This document shows positions 33,615 through 43,677 of a stretch of 64,000 nucleotides of DNA, one piece after another; positions within the stretch are counted from its first letter, which is position 1; each line of letters opens with the position of its first letter. The position numbers and the translations under genes were made by a program. The notes under the pieces were generated by a model, which saw only the letters and a program-made list of their open reading frames with translations, was not told the DNA's origin and did no database searches. Source of the stretch: Ecdyonurus torrentis (lineage: Eukaryota; Arthropoda; Insecta; Ephemeroptera; Heptageniidae); assembly GCA_949318235.1 (NCBI GenBank), contig CASGGR010000037.1, positions 91,063-155,062 on the forward strand, in the 5' to 3' direction.

Positions 33615-33935
33615 AACGGAGTTTTCTTTTATTCCCTAACTTGCATGCCAGCCCGTCATGTTCGCTGGCTTTTTAATCCACATGAAAGACAGTCCGTCTA
33701 TGCTGCACTGGTAAATTTATTTTACATCAGCTACATGAAATACGGCCTGGAGGGCATGATGGTCGAAGTGTACGGCTACGGCAGAGGCAAACTTGTGTGT
33801 GACAAAGATTACTGTCACTTAAAGCAACCTTTGACTTTCCTTGAGGTCAATGACATGCACCAGGGTAATTTCTGGTTATTTATTGCTCACAAATGGCGAA
33901 GAGAAAACATTTATATAAATTTAAACACACTATAG
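33615..33935 (+). CDS. ABCG-type transporter, C-terminal exon (partial)
   Basis: Opens after a good AG acceptor and runs 106 codons to TAG. The core, YISYMKYGLEGMM, VEVYGYGRGKLVCDKDYCHLK, then PLTFLEVNDM, matches the last extracellular loop region of ABCG half-transporters. In that family ISY.RYG.EG...IYG is followed by a paired-Cys loop and a FL...D step before the last membrane helix. The expected final helix (YW.D....) is replaced by NFWLFIAHKWRRENIYI and a stop, so the exon is truncated or altered. No upstream ABC exons with Walker motifs are present in the window. It may be the 3' exon of a host gene whose intron is filled by transposons, or a captured fragment. Confidence 0.6.
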   Translation, partial: NGVFFYSLTCMPARHVRWLFNPHERQSVYAALVNLFYISYMKYGLEGMMVEVYGYGRGKLVCDKDYCHLKQPLTFLEVNDMHQGNFWLFIAHKWRRENIYINLNTL

Positions 33936-34960
33936 CAAAACAAAAGCTTACATGTAAAAAAGACGCTAAAATACAAAATAACATTTTGAAATTATTGCAC
34001 CAAGAAAAGACACATCCTAAAACATGTAGCAATTTACTCACTATATTAATTAAATATTAAAATAATTTTTATTTGCATTCTACAACCAAAGAGTGCCAAA
34101 GTTGCCAATAGTCAATACTGACATTTTTATTAGCCTAAAACATTTGCATGGTTCAAGGAAATACAGAAAATATTTTAACTAAATAAATAAAACAGACCCA
34201 AATAATACTACATATATTTCAGTCATAAATAATTCCTACCATTATATTTTATATTACAGTTTTAGTAAAATACAGTTTCTTTGTTTTTAATGTTTCATAA
34301 TAGTATATTTTTGTCATGTAAATATGCTTAATATGTTTAGTATGTTAATATTAAAAATGCAAAAATGTTAAATATGTATAAGAAGTAAACAAATGTTTTC
34401 ATATCTGTGATGCAAAATACTTTATATTCAATATAAACACACAATAAAGCTTGGATTAGGTAATTTGGGATTTAAAGTTGTTGATTTAGGGGGCCATTTT
34501 TGGGACACTATAATTTATTTAATTTCAAGTTTGAGAAAATAACTGTCCCAAAAGTATCCAAAGAGGGGGATAAATGGGGTTGAGAACTTGAGAGGGGGTT
34601 GGTAAAATAGTCGGTATTTTCTAACTTAAAATAGTTTTGCTAATTCAACCGAGATAAAAATGAAAAATGATGCTCATGCAGTGATCACGTGTTATGGAAC
34701 ATTATATTATATATTTTAAAAAAACGTTGGAATTCGTGTACAAAGTTTTTTTAACCAGGGACAAATTCAGTAAAAAAAAAATATAAAAAAATCTGTTTAG
34801 TTAATGAGGGTTTTATAGAAAAAAGATAAAGTATATCATATCATTTTTTTTAGTACTACATATATAGCGATTAATAAGTCTTATATTTTATGTGTCTCAA
34901 AAACAAAAATTGTAAACATTTTGAATTCATCATGGGACGCTATATAAGTGTAACACAATA
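33936..34960. other. no gene recognised
   Basis: AT-rich DNA. A small inverted pair TGGGACA (34500-34506) and TGTCCCA (34543-34549) is the only structure noted. AATAAA-like signals (34188, 34442) are present and could serve the upstream exon. Confidence 0.55.
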
Positions 34961-35333
34961 GACAACTTGCATCTTGTTTTTTTATTGTCTTAAGAAATTC
35001 TTTGGAAAAAATAAATAATATTGGTGCATATAAAACTTCTAGAAAAATGCTCCTTCATACTTAAAATAATTTTTGAAATGTAAATTTTTTTCAGAGTTAA
35101 GACGGTGGCCATTACGCCGAAAGACGGTTCACGTTTCAATTGTTTTTTTAATTGTTGAAATCGTTTGAACGAGTTCGCATTAACTGAAAAAAAATTTTCA
35201 ACGGCCGAATTTGAATTTCATAAATTATTTTAAGATCGAAGGAGCATTTATCAAGGAGTTTTATATACATCAAATTTATTAATTTTTCCTAAATAATTTT
35301 TTAAGACTATATAAAAACGGCATGCAAGTTGTC
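34961..35333. mobile_element. 373-bp foldback MITE (GACAACTTGCAT ends)
   Basis: Ends GACAACTTGCAT and ATGCAAGTTGTC, flanked by TA (34959-34960, 35334-35335). The inverted similarity extends about 130 bp inward (for example AAATGCTCCTTC against GAAGGAGCATTT). The centre is GC-richer. Its termini share the TA-GAC start with the two giant foldbacks. Confidence 0.9.
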
Positions 35334-35984
35334 TATTGAACTTAAAAAGTACAATATATTGTGTACGTTGAGGTTTATATTTAAAACATTGTATACACAA
35401 TTGTACATAGGTTCAAAGTTTTCTTTTTTATGTAAGTGCATAATAAAAAATAAAACAAAAATCTATTTTAAAAAGTAACAATAAAAAAGAGAACAATAAA
35501 AACAATATTTTATGTGAAAGAATTTTTAACGTCACTTTTTTCAAGATTAATTAATGTATTAAAATTGTGATCTGTGATCTAACAATTCAATAGACCACTT
35601 GCTATATTAATGGAACTTTTAAAATTAATTTAAAATATTTTTAAGGCATTTCTTATGAAGAAATCATTTTCACTTACACAGTGCAACAATTAAATACTTA
35701 TTATTGCAAGTGGTGCAATTATAACATTTTTATAATTACTATATTATAGTAACATTTTTATATTATTTTTATTTACTGTGCACAAAAAAAATCACTACTT
35801 CGTATACCATTTCATGCCACAATCAAAGAGATTATTAAGATTTGTGAAGTTATATGTTTTAAATTTGTTAAAATAGTAAAATATAAAAATAATAATAATA
35901 AAAAAACTACAATCTAAAGGAGCATTACCAATTGATTTATAGGAATAGACAATATAGAAACATAAGCATCTATATCTCAAAACA
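35334..35984. other. no gene recognised
   Basis: AT-rich sequence with no coding or repeat signal that I can support. Confidence 0.6.
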
Positions 35985-36245
35985 CTTGATGGGATTTACA
36001 TAAATAACTTTAGTTTGTATCAAAACCCAAGTGTCGCTGCGTACTGTGATCAGAAAATTACATTTTTTGCCACCCGCACAACATTTTTATCCCAATTTTT
36101 GGATGTTTCTGACGTCATGAACATTAACAGTCACGCAAATTGCGTACTTTACAGTTTTTTCACGCTTTCTCGTGAGGCTACTTTAACATTCTGGTAAAAA
36201 TTGTCATCAGTTTTGAGGATCCAATTTCGTGTTTATTCATTAAAA
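35985..36245 (+). repeat. dispersed repeat copy 2 (partner 18315-18575)
   Basis: Same-orientation copy of the 18315 repeat. Shared blocks include TTTGTATCAAAACCCAA, TTTCTGACGTCATGAAC and TTTACAGTTTTTTCACGC. Confidence 0.85.
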
Positions 36246-37775
36246 GACATGTGTTTTATGCCTTCATTATTAATATAACATTCTGTTTTTTATAATTAAA
36301 AGAAATAGTATTAGATTAGTGTCAATGACCGAATTAACTCGCCTGATGAATCCTAATAAGGACCCAATCACTGATACCCTTCTGTAGACTTCTCACAAAC
36401 TGGGCAGAAAACTTGTAAAGTAGGCAACCTGCGCTACAATTTCTTATATTATTGTAGACGTGGAATTCATTACGTAATGAACTTTAAAAAATTGCCATGG
36501 AAGAAAGTAACTTCTTGTCAAAAACTTGTAATAAACTTGTAAAAATATCATACCACAACAGTCATGTATTGAAAAAAATTTAAAAAAATAACAAAGACTG
36601 AATAAAAAGTGGTTAATATTTTTGTATCTGAAAAGAGAGTTATTAATAAAACTTATTTTGTATAATATTATTTTTCTGAACTTTTAATGCAGTTTAATAT
36701 AATATTAAAATATTGTTATTAAAAAACTGCTTTGAGCCTGTAAAATTAATAAAATATATAATATAACAAAAAATATTAAAAAAAAATTGACGCGATCATG
36801 AATTTATTACACTGATTGTAACAAAAATAAATAAATAAAAAAGTATTATTAATATTTTTTTATCCTAGTTTTTGAGGTATTAGAAGAGTTAAGGGGCATA
36901 ACATGTGTTATTGTATAGGATGTATTCACAGGACGTCATATTTAATACGCTTGAACGACATACGGGAGTAGTGAATAACATTGCTCAACATAAGACAATC
37001 TTCTTTTAATTAATTTTTTTGGGAAATCTGTTGATTTTTGTTATATTGTTAATTTTCTCACATATTCTTGAGATACTAATTCAACATATTTACACCATCA
37101 ATGCTCTCAAAAATATTGCATAAGTGTTTTTGAACTGGCAAAATGAGTTTTATTCCTATGCCATCCATGTTTTTGAGTTATCCAATATGGAGTTATGATT
37201 GCATACTCCATGTAACGGTTTATAGCAAGAATTTTTTAAAAAAAATTAACAGGCCACCATAGCGCTTTACGCTATTATTTTATTGTAATAACTGTCATTT
37301 TTCAAAAAGAAGAAAAATAAATAAATAAAAATATTTCATTTCTCCGTTTACTATAACTTATATGTTTAACAAATTTTTATTTTTATTTCATATGTTATAT
37401 ATTTCTTCTAATTTTGAATAAAATTAGTATAATTTTTGTAAATTTGGGCCGATATTTTAATTTTGGAAAAAAAATTCTGCGCACTTCTCTGGGTCTAAAT
37501 AAATATAAATATTTATAAATATATATTATTCGTGATTCTAGTTTTAATATTTATGTTTTTTCCTTTTAGCCATTATTAATATATATGAAAACTTAGAACA
37601 AAAATTCTTTATTAAAATTATTTTATAGTTTTATTCTATTTGTTATGGATAGAAATAAAAAGGTTTAAGTATAAGAAATATGAAACAACAAATAAGAGAA
37701 ACGTATATATGAGAATTAGAAAAACAAAGATTTCTTGCAGATACAGAAGTGTTTCTATCCATATATATATATATA
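36246..37775. other. no gene recognised
   Basis: AT-rich DNA. A short phrase, ACTGATTGTAACAAA followed by AAATAAATAAA (36812-36842), recurs at 27791-27820 and may mark LINE tails with AAAT repeats. No coding part is attached to it. Confidence 0.5.
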
Positions 37776-38039
37776 CAGGGTGTCCGTAAAGTCTTTGAGG
37801 ATGTTAAGACATAAAGAAAACACACAAGACTTAACGTAAAATTACCTTTTTATACATCGAATTAAAGCTTAGATTTTTACAATTTTGAAAGTTTAAACAG
37901 TTTTAAAATCAAATAATTATTAACTTTGCTAGAGGAGAAAAAGCAAAAAGTGAGATTTTGGCGAATTTTTTTTCTTTTTTACGCTGTTTTTTTTTTTTTT
38001 TTTTTTTTTTTAAACTTTATATAATGGTATCCCTACGTG

Positions 38040-38395
38040 GGCACCTTTCGCTGCGCGATACACGTCCTGACGTACCTCTAGCTCGCGTCACACATTATGG
38101 AGCATTTGCGGCTAAAGGACTGGATGGTGGCGGTGGGCCTCTGCTTCAGCTCTCGCACGTCATTCACTGGTGTTTTCAAGACTTTATCCTTGACGTAGCC
38201 CCAGAGGTAGAAATCTGGGGAGGGGGGGGGGGGCTGAGGTTAAGTGATCTTGGGGCACATACCATAGGTCCATCTCGACTAAGCCATCTACCTGGAAACA
38301 CCGTACTAAGCGTGTCTCTGACATTATGTGCCCAGTGTAGTGGAGCACCGTCTTGACCTTATTCTGACTGTGCTTGAAGCAGCTGAGGGATCCGC
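38040..38395 (-). pseudogene. Tc1/mariner-like transposase C-terminus, left arm
   Basis: The minus strand encodes GQDGAPLHWAHNVRD, TVFPGRWLSRDGPMVCAPRS and a GYVKD region followed by a Q/R-rich tail. This is the DDE domain region of a family with the pattern QQDGAP.H....VR..L...FP..WIGR.GP..WPPRSPDL.P.DFFLWG. Only the part from the second catalytic Asp (QDGA) onward is present. The expected SPDL acidic residue is altered (the sequence reads LNLSPPP). Broken by a poly-G expansion near 38220. Confidence 0.75.
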
Positions 38396-38492
38396 AAAAT
38401 TTTCTCGCATATTCAGGTAATTATCCCACCTGACTGTTGGCTCTTGGAAAAGGAATGGGCCGATTATTTTGGTCAGGTGAGATATGCTACAG

Positions 38493-38714
38493 AATTGTGC
38501 GATCCCTCAGCTGCTCCAAGCACAGGCAGAATGGGGTCAAGACGGTGCCCCACTACACTGGGCACATAATGTCAAAGACACGACGCTTAGTACGGTGTTT
38601 CCAGGTAGATGGCTTTATCGAGATGGACCTATGGTATGTGCCCCAAGATCACTTGACCCCAGCCCCCCCCCCAGATTTCTTCCTCTTGGGCTACGTGAAG
38701 GATAAAGTCTTCAA
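38493..38714 (+). pseudogene. Tc1/mariner-like transposase C-terminus, right arm
   Basis: Plus-strand mirror of 38040-38395: WGQDGAPLHWAHNV, TVFPGRWLYRDGPMVCAPRSLD, then LLGYVKDKVF. Here SLD retains the Asp of the SPDL motif. A C run at 38666-38674 breaks the frame. The coding line resumes after LINE B at 43024 (PVNDVQELKQRI). It is inactive: everything upstream of QDGA is missing. Confidence 0.75.
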
Positions 38715-38721
38715 TGGATAA

Positions 38722-39762
38722 AATGGTGACAAAGTGGTGAAATGTCAAGGAAATTGTGGAGATTGTTTTCATTACGACTGTGTCTCTAAAAACATTGATA
38801 TCGATTACGACAAACTGATAAACAGTGTTAATATTCATTGGATTTGTGACGACTGTGCACAGCACAGTGATACTTTTTTGTTTGGGTCGTCAGTGCATAC
38901 TGAGCTCCAACAATTAAGAATTGGACAAGATCATATACTTAGCTTGGTAAATGCTTCGCTAAGTAAAATTGATGAGTATGAAAATCTAATCATGTGTCTA
39001 CGAGAAGAAATAAGTGAGTTAAAGAAACCAGGTCATCCTGCACCTACGCCTACTTGGCCGCCTTTGACTACACCACACTCCTATGGGTCTGTAACATCTT
39101 CTTATGCACAATTCAAACCATCTGAAAGTAAATCACACGCTAATCCATCCAAAAATCAAAATAAAAAAGCTAATAAAGCAACTTCTGCTGCAATGTTTTC
39201 ACAAGCAGCTGATCACCAAGGGGGCGGTGCCTCCTCAAAAAGCCACCTAGAGTATAGGCAACTTCTTGACGCCTTCGGTACTGCGGCGCAGCATAAGCAA
39301 CAAGGCGAGAAGCCTGCTGCAGCTGCAGCATGTGATGATGTCCGCCAAACCGAAAACAGTGGTGATAACGCCAATGATGACAACGACGGCTTCCGACCCG
39401 TTCAGCATAAATCAAGGAAAAGGAAGGCAGCACTTGTAGGTAAAGCTGGTGTTGATAGTACAATCAAAATCAAGGCAGTTGAGCGCAAAGCGCATTTATT
39501 TATTGGAAGGTTAGATCCTGAGACAACAACTGAGATTTTGAGTGAACATATTTGTAATACTATTAGTGAGAAATCTGAAAATGTTGAAATTGAAAAACTT
39601 AACACTAAAGGTAAAACCTCTTCCTTTAAAGTTATTATACCTATGTCAAAATTACAAACAATAAAAAATGATGAAATATGGCCTTGTGGGACTATTTTAA
39701 ACAGATTTTTCTATAAAAAGCAGGGTTTTCAAGCTCAAACCCCTCCAGAAGTTCAAACCTAA
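38722..39762 (+). CDS. LINE B ORF1 (PHD finger and RNA-binding region), 5'-truncated
   Basis: Open from a stop at 38719 to TAA at 39760; the true start is lost. The N-terminus reads KCQGNCGDCFHYDCV then WICDDC, the second half of a PHD-like zinc finger (HC then C-x2-C) with the first Cys pair missing. A helical stretch follows (residues about 60-95), then a low-complexity P/S/Q/N-rich region (100-230). A C-terminal domain starts with KAHLFIGRLDPETTTEILSE, similar to the domain that follows the PHD in CR1/Jockey ORF1. The protein would bind LINE RNA. Lacks only its 5' end. Confidence 0.85.
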   Translation, partial: NGDKVVKCQGNCGDCFHYDCVSKNIDIDYDKLINSVNIHWICDDCAQHSDTFLFGSSVHTELQQLRIGQDHILSLVNASLSKIDEYENLIMCLREEISELKKPGHPAPTPTWPPLTTPHSYGSVTSSYAQFKPSESKSHANPSKNQNKKANKATSAAMFSQAADHQGGGASSKSHLEYRQLLDAFGTAAQHKQQGEKPAAAAACDDVRQTENSGDNANDDNDGFRPVQHKSRKRKAALVGKAGVDSTIKIKAVERKAHLFIGRLDPETTTEILSEHICNTISEKSENVEIEKLNTKGKTSSFKVIIPMSKLQTIKNDEIWPCGTILNRFFYKKQGFQAQTPPEVQT

Positions 39763-42641
39763 ATATTAAAAAAAGTAACTTTAGTTTATTACTACAAAAT
39801 TTACAAAGCATATCTAATAAAATTAATCTTTTGGACTTGCTGTGTTTGAGGGAAAATTTTGATGTTTTACTTTTCACAGAACATTGGCAAAAAAATGATA
39901 ATATTACTCAAATTGTATTAAATAATTATGTTTTGTCTGCATATTTCAGTCGAAAAGTACATAACCATGGTGGAGCATGTATTTATGTTAAACAAGGAAT
40001 AGAAACAAAAAATCGAGATGATGTTGGTGCTTTCTGTAGTGAGCTACATTTTGAAGCTACAGCAATAGAACTTGTACATTCTAATACTATTTTATGTTGT
40101 ATTTACAGGCCTCCTTCAGGTGATAAAAATATTTTTATTGACTTATTGGATTCAGTACTAAATACCCTATACTGTGATAACAAAAAATTAATAATCTGTG
40201 GTGATTTCAATATAAATATTTTTAAAGAAGATAGTTCATCCTCTGAGATGATTGATTTATTCTTATCATACAATTTAAATAAACATGTTCATTCTGCTAC
40301 TAGGATAAATAATAGATCTCAAACCTGTATCGATAATATTTTCTCAAATTTAACAGATTGTGATGTTAATGTATTAAATTTTAATTTGTCTGACCATTGT
40401 GGCGTAGTTCTAAAAGCTAATTTTAGTCTTCATTCCATAACAAATTTTAGGAAAGTTAGAAAATTTCATACAAATGCTATAAACAAAACTAAAATAACAT
40501 TTCATAATATTGAATGGAAGTCTTTACTAAAATCTAATAATGTCAATAGTAACTACAATGTTTTTATAAGTACATTCTTAAAAGAAATTGACCAAAATAT
40601 GCCTATTAAATGTATAAAAACTTCAAATTCAAAAAAAGACTTTAAATGGTTTGATGATTTGTGTGAAAAACACAAATCATACACCCAGTTATTGTTTGAT
40701 ATGTCAAAAGATTCACCTAGTAATGCACAATTAAAAGAAAATTACAACAAACAGAAAAAAATATATTTAGATGTTTTAAAAAGATCCCAAATAAATTATA
40801 ATACCAAAAAAATTGTTGATTCAAAAAACCCAATCCGGGAAATCTGGAATACAGTTAAAATGCACAATAATTATAAAATAAAAAATAAAACTTCAATTAA
40901 TAAATTGTATACTGACAGTTCAAAAACTCATATTACAGATAGCCCTGAAATTATTGCAAATATTTTGAACAATCACTATATTAATGCACCTAAAATAGTT
41001 CATAACGCAACAAATATTTCAAATACTAACTACAAATCAAAATTTATTGAAAAATCTCAGGCAAATAATAAAAATATATTTTTATATCCTGTAACAGAAG
41101 AGGAGGTAAAGGTTTACATCAAACAGCTACCTGATTCAGGTGCCTGTGATTTAAACTTTTTATCCTCCAATGATGTCAAAATTTTTGAACTTGAAATTTG
41201 TGAACCAATGACTTTATTGATTAATGAATCATTTGAATCAGGGACTTTTCCTGATGCACTGAAAATAAGTAAAATAATTCCAATTTTTAAACAAGGGGAC
41301 GCTCTAGACCCTAATAATTACAGACCAATAGCCATATTAATAATATTTTCAAAAATATTTGAAAAAGCCCTCCATGTTAGATTGGTGGAATTTTTAAAAA
41401 AATGTGATTTATTTAATAAAAATCAACATGGTTTCATGAGAAATAAATCAACAACAACTGCACTGTTTGAATATGTGGAAAATGTTCTCAGGGCTTTGGA
41501 TAATGGTGACTATGTTGTAGGCCTATTTGTTGACTTGTCCAAGGCATTTGATTGCGTTGACCATGAAATACTCCTGGGAAAATTAGAGCACTATGGTATT
41601 AGAGGAGTTGCCCTAAGATTGTTCAGGAGCTATTTATCGGACAGGAAGCAGTTTGTTGAAATTAAATCAGAAGATACAGTTTCATATTCAGAAGTACTTG
41701 GAAATCACATAGGGTTGCCCCAGGGGTCCCTTTTAGGGCCCCTATTTTTTGTAATCTATGTTAATGACCTAATTATCAATAATCAATATATTACAAGTAC
41801 TTTATTTGCAGATGATACTAGCTTCAAAGTACATCATGAAGATATTGAAGCAGTAGTGTTAATTATAAATGACCTCATCTCTGATGTTAATAATTACTTT
41901 CAATCAAAAAAATTAAAATTCAATTCATCCAAAACAAATATAATAAACTTCCAACTACAAAATAAAAATAATATCACAATGGACCCAGTATTTTGTGAGG
42001 ATGATGAAATATCTTTCACTGACCACACAAAATTATTGGGAGTATTTATAGATAAGAATCTAAAATGGGACAGTCAAATAATTAATCTGTGCAAAAAACT
42101 CAATCGTGCAATCTATACAATAAGATGTCTTAGGAACTGTGTAGATGAATTTGTTCTCAAACATGTTTATTTTGCGTACTTCCATTCAACACTCACTTAT
42201 GGGCTAGAAATTTGGGGACACGCCCCAAAATATTTATTAGATAGAATTTTCAAGTTGCAAAAAAGAGCCATAAGGTTGCTACTAGGAGTTTCTCCTAGAG
42301 AGAGTTGTAAGGATTTATTCATAGATCAAAAAATTCTACCCCTTCCTGCATTGTATATATTTAAAGTTTTAATGTTTGTAAAAAAATATCCTCAATACTT
42401 TGAACACAGTAAATTTAAGCATAACTACAATACAAGGAAGAAACATGTTTTTGTACTTGAATCACATAAAACAGTTAGCTATGAAAAAGGTTTATTATAC
42501 TCAGGTGAATTATTCTTTAATAAACTACCTGAAAATATAAGAAACATTGAAAGTACTAACATCTTCAAAATCCACTTAAAAAATTTTTTATTACTGCAAA
42601 ACATATATTGCATAAATGAATTTACCAGTTGCAACTCTTAA
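39717..42641 (+). CDS. LINE B ORF2 (endonuclease and reverse transcriptase), uninterrupted
   Basis: Open from after the stop at 39714 to TAA at 42639, about 974 codons. It overlaps ORF1 by ~46 bp in the -1 frame. The endonuclease begins at once (LLLQNLQSISNKI), then FTEHW, CCIYRPPSG, ICGDFNINIF and LSDHCGVV: all catalytic positions present. RT motifs follow: NYRPIAIL, GLFVDLSKAFDCVDHEIL (motif A Asp intact), GLPQGSLLGPLFFVIY, LFADDTSFK (motif C intact) and KLLGVFIDKNL. There is no ATG between the opening of the frame and the endonuclease, so translation probably depends on frameshifting or reinitiation after ORF1. Full-length for this type; potentially active enzyme. Confidence 0.92.
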   Translation, partial: KAGFSSSNPSRSSNLNIKKSNFSLLLQNLQSISNKINLLDLLCLRENFDVLLFTEHWQKNDNITQIVLNNYVLSAYFSRKVHNHGGACIYVKQGIETKNRDDVGAFCSELHFEATAIELVHSNTILCCIYRPPSGDKNIFIDLLDSVLNTLYCDNKKLIICGDFNINIFKEDSSSSEMIDLFLSYNLNKHVHSATRINNRSQTCIDNIFSNLTDCDVNVLNFNLSDHCGVVLKANFSLHSITNFRKVRKFHTNAINKTKITFHNIEWKSLLKSNNVNSNYNVFISTFLKEIDQNMPIKCIKTSNSKKDFKWFDDLCEKHKSYTQLLFDMSKDSPSNAQLKENYNKQKKIYLDVLKRSQINYNTKKIVDSKNPIREIWNTVKMHNNYKIKNKTSINKLYTDSSKTHITDSPEIIANILNNHYINAPKIVHNATNISNTNYKSKFIEKSQANNKNIFLYPVTEEEVKVYIKQLPDSGACDLNFLSSNDVKIFELEICEPMTLLINESFESGTFPDALKISKIIPIFKQGDALDPNNYRPIAILIIFSKIFEKALHVRLVEFLKKCDLFNKNQHGFMRNKSTTTALFEYVENVLRALDNGDYVVGLFVDLSKAFDCVDHEILLGKLEHYGIRGVALRLFRSYLSDRKQFVEIKSEDTVSYSEVLGNHIGLPQGSLLGPLFFVIYVNDLIINNQYITSTLFADDTSFKVHHEDIEAVVLIINDLISDVNNYFQSKKLKFNSSKTNIINFQLQNKNNITMDPVFCEDDEISFTDHTKLLGVFIDKNLKWDSQIINLCKKLNRAIYTIRCLRNCVDEFVLKHVYFAYFHSTLTYGLEIWGHAPKYLLDRIFKLQKRAIRLLLGVSPRESCKDLFIDQKILPLPALYIFKVLMFVKKYPQYFEHSKFKHNYNTRKKHVFVLESHKTVSYEKGLLYSGELFFNKLPENIRNIESTNIFKIHLKNFLLLQNIYCINEFTSCNS

Positions 42642-42667
42642 ATAATTTCTTTTGCTTCAGTCTTACT

Positions 42668-42714
<47 letters not shown>

Positions 42715-42980
42715 TATATAATATAAAAAAAAATCACAATTAAAAACAGTATAGATATATTTTAATAACTGACAACGTCAGGGCCCTAGAGTGAGTCCAC
42801 GGCTGTGTTTTTATTGACTATTTTAATGTATGTTTATTTTTTTAAATATTTAATAATCCTAAAGAGTTGTAAAAAAAAATAAAAAAAAAAAAAAAGTTCC
42901 TATAATATGCAGTAAAATATGTATTTTTATGTATAAAACTGTGAAATGTACCTGACTTGTCTTGAGAAGGCCAATAAAAA
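42642..42980 (+). other. LINE B 3' UTR
   Basis: Holds a 38-bp A run (42673-42711), a T/A-rich patch, and ends with CTTGTCTTGAGAAGGCCAAT-like sequence and AATAAA (42974-42979), which precedes the tail. Confidence 0.75.
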
Positions 42981-43018
42981 TGATTTGATTTGATTTGATT
43001 TGATTTGATTTGATTTGA
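42981..43018 (+). repeat. (TTGAT)n 3' tail of LINE B
   Basis: About eight pentanucleotide units immediately after AATAAAAATGA. LINEs of the CR1 group often end in short tandem repeats rather than poly(A). It borders the target duplication TTCAA. Confidence 0.9.
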
Positions 43019-43160
43019 TTCAAAACACCAGTGAATGACGTGCAAGAGCTGAAGCAGAGGATCACTGCCACCATCCAGTCCTTTAGCCGCAAATGCTCCA
43101 AAATGTGTGACGCGAGCTAGAGGTACGTCTGGACGTCTATCGCGCAGCTAAAGGTGTCCC
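43019..43160 (+). pseudogene. Tc1/mariner-like transposase C-terminal tail, after LINE B
   Basis: Continues the right-arm transposase: PVNDVQELKQRITATIQSF then CSKMCDAS and stop. Matches the left arm at 38085-38170 in inverted orientation. Confidence 0.72.
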
Positions 43161-43414
43161 ACGTAGGGATACTATTATGTAAAGTTAAAAAAAAAAAAGC
43201 GTAAAAAAGCGTAAAAAAACGAAAAAAAAATCGCCAAAATCTTACTTTTTGCTTTTTCTCCTCTAGCAAAGTTGATAATTATTTGATTTTAAAACTGTTT
43301 GAATTTTCAAAATTGTTAAAATCTAAACTTTAATTTGATGTATAAAAAGTTAATTTTACGTTGTCTTGTGTGATTTCTTTATGTCTAAACATCCTGAAAG
43401 ACTTTACGGACACC

Positions 43415-43417
<3 letters not shown>

Positions 43418-43469
<52 letters not shown>

Positions 43470-43475
43470 TATATA
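43418..43475. repeat. (TA)n microsatellite
   Basis: TA run between two inverted mariner ends. Another (TA)n lies at 43544-43580. Confidence 0.95.
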
Positions 43476-43543
43476 CAGGGTGTCCGTAAAGTCTTTGAGG
43501 ATGTTTAGACATAAAGAAATCACACAAGACAACGTAAAATTAA
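43476..43543. mobile_element. solo mariner end
   Basis: CAGGGTGTCCGTAAAGTC and the following ~50 bp repeat the end sequence of the 37776 element, inverted relative to 43340-43417. No partner end or interior is attached, so it is a fragment. Confidence 0.85.
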
Positions 43544-43584
<41 letters not shown>

Positions 43585-43677
43585 ATATAAGACCAATGCA
43601 CTTTTATTTTAATTGTTTACTTTTGTCTTTGCATTTTTCTCCATGTAAGCTGCTTCATAAGCAGTACAATGTATGTA

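Larger units (their letters stand above)
38715..43018 (+). mobile_element. LINE B, 5'-truncated CR1/Jockey-like LINE with intact ORF2
   Basis: Bounded by the 5-bp duplication TTCAA (38710-38714, 43019-43023). It starts inside the PHD finger of ORF1, has ORF1, ORF2, a ~375-bp 3' UTR and a (TTGAT)n tail. Conserved boundaries and uninterrupted ORF2 suggest a young insertion, later than formation of the mariner dimer it sits in. Confidence 0.9.
37776..43417. mobile_element. inverted dimer of a Tc1/mariner-like element, split by LINE B
   Basis: Both ends read CAGGGTGTCCGTAAAGTCTT toward the inside and are flanked by TA within AT repeats. The two ~620-bp arms (37776-38395, and 38493-38714 plus 43019-43417) are inverted copies that include both the end sequence and the 3' part of a transposase. 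The arms meet at a ~95-bp centre (38396-38492). LINE B sits in the right arm with a TTCAA duplication. Confidence 0.87.

Noticed and set aside
30893..33935. A single host gene joining the ORF1-like segment and the ABCG-like exon
   Set aside because: The two belong to unrelated families and a LINE lies between them; no shared splice phase evidence.
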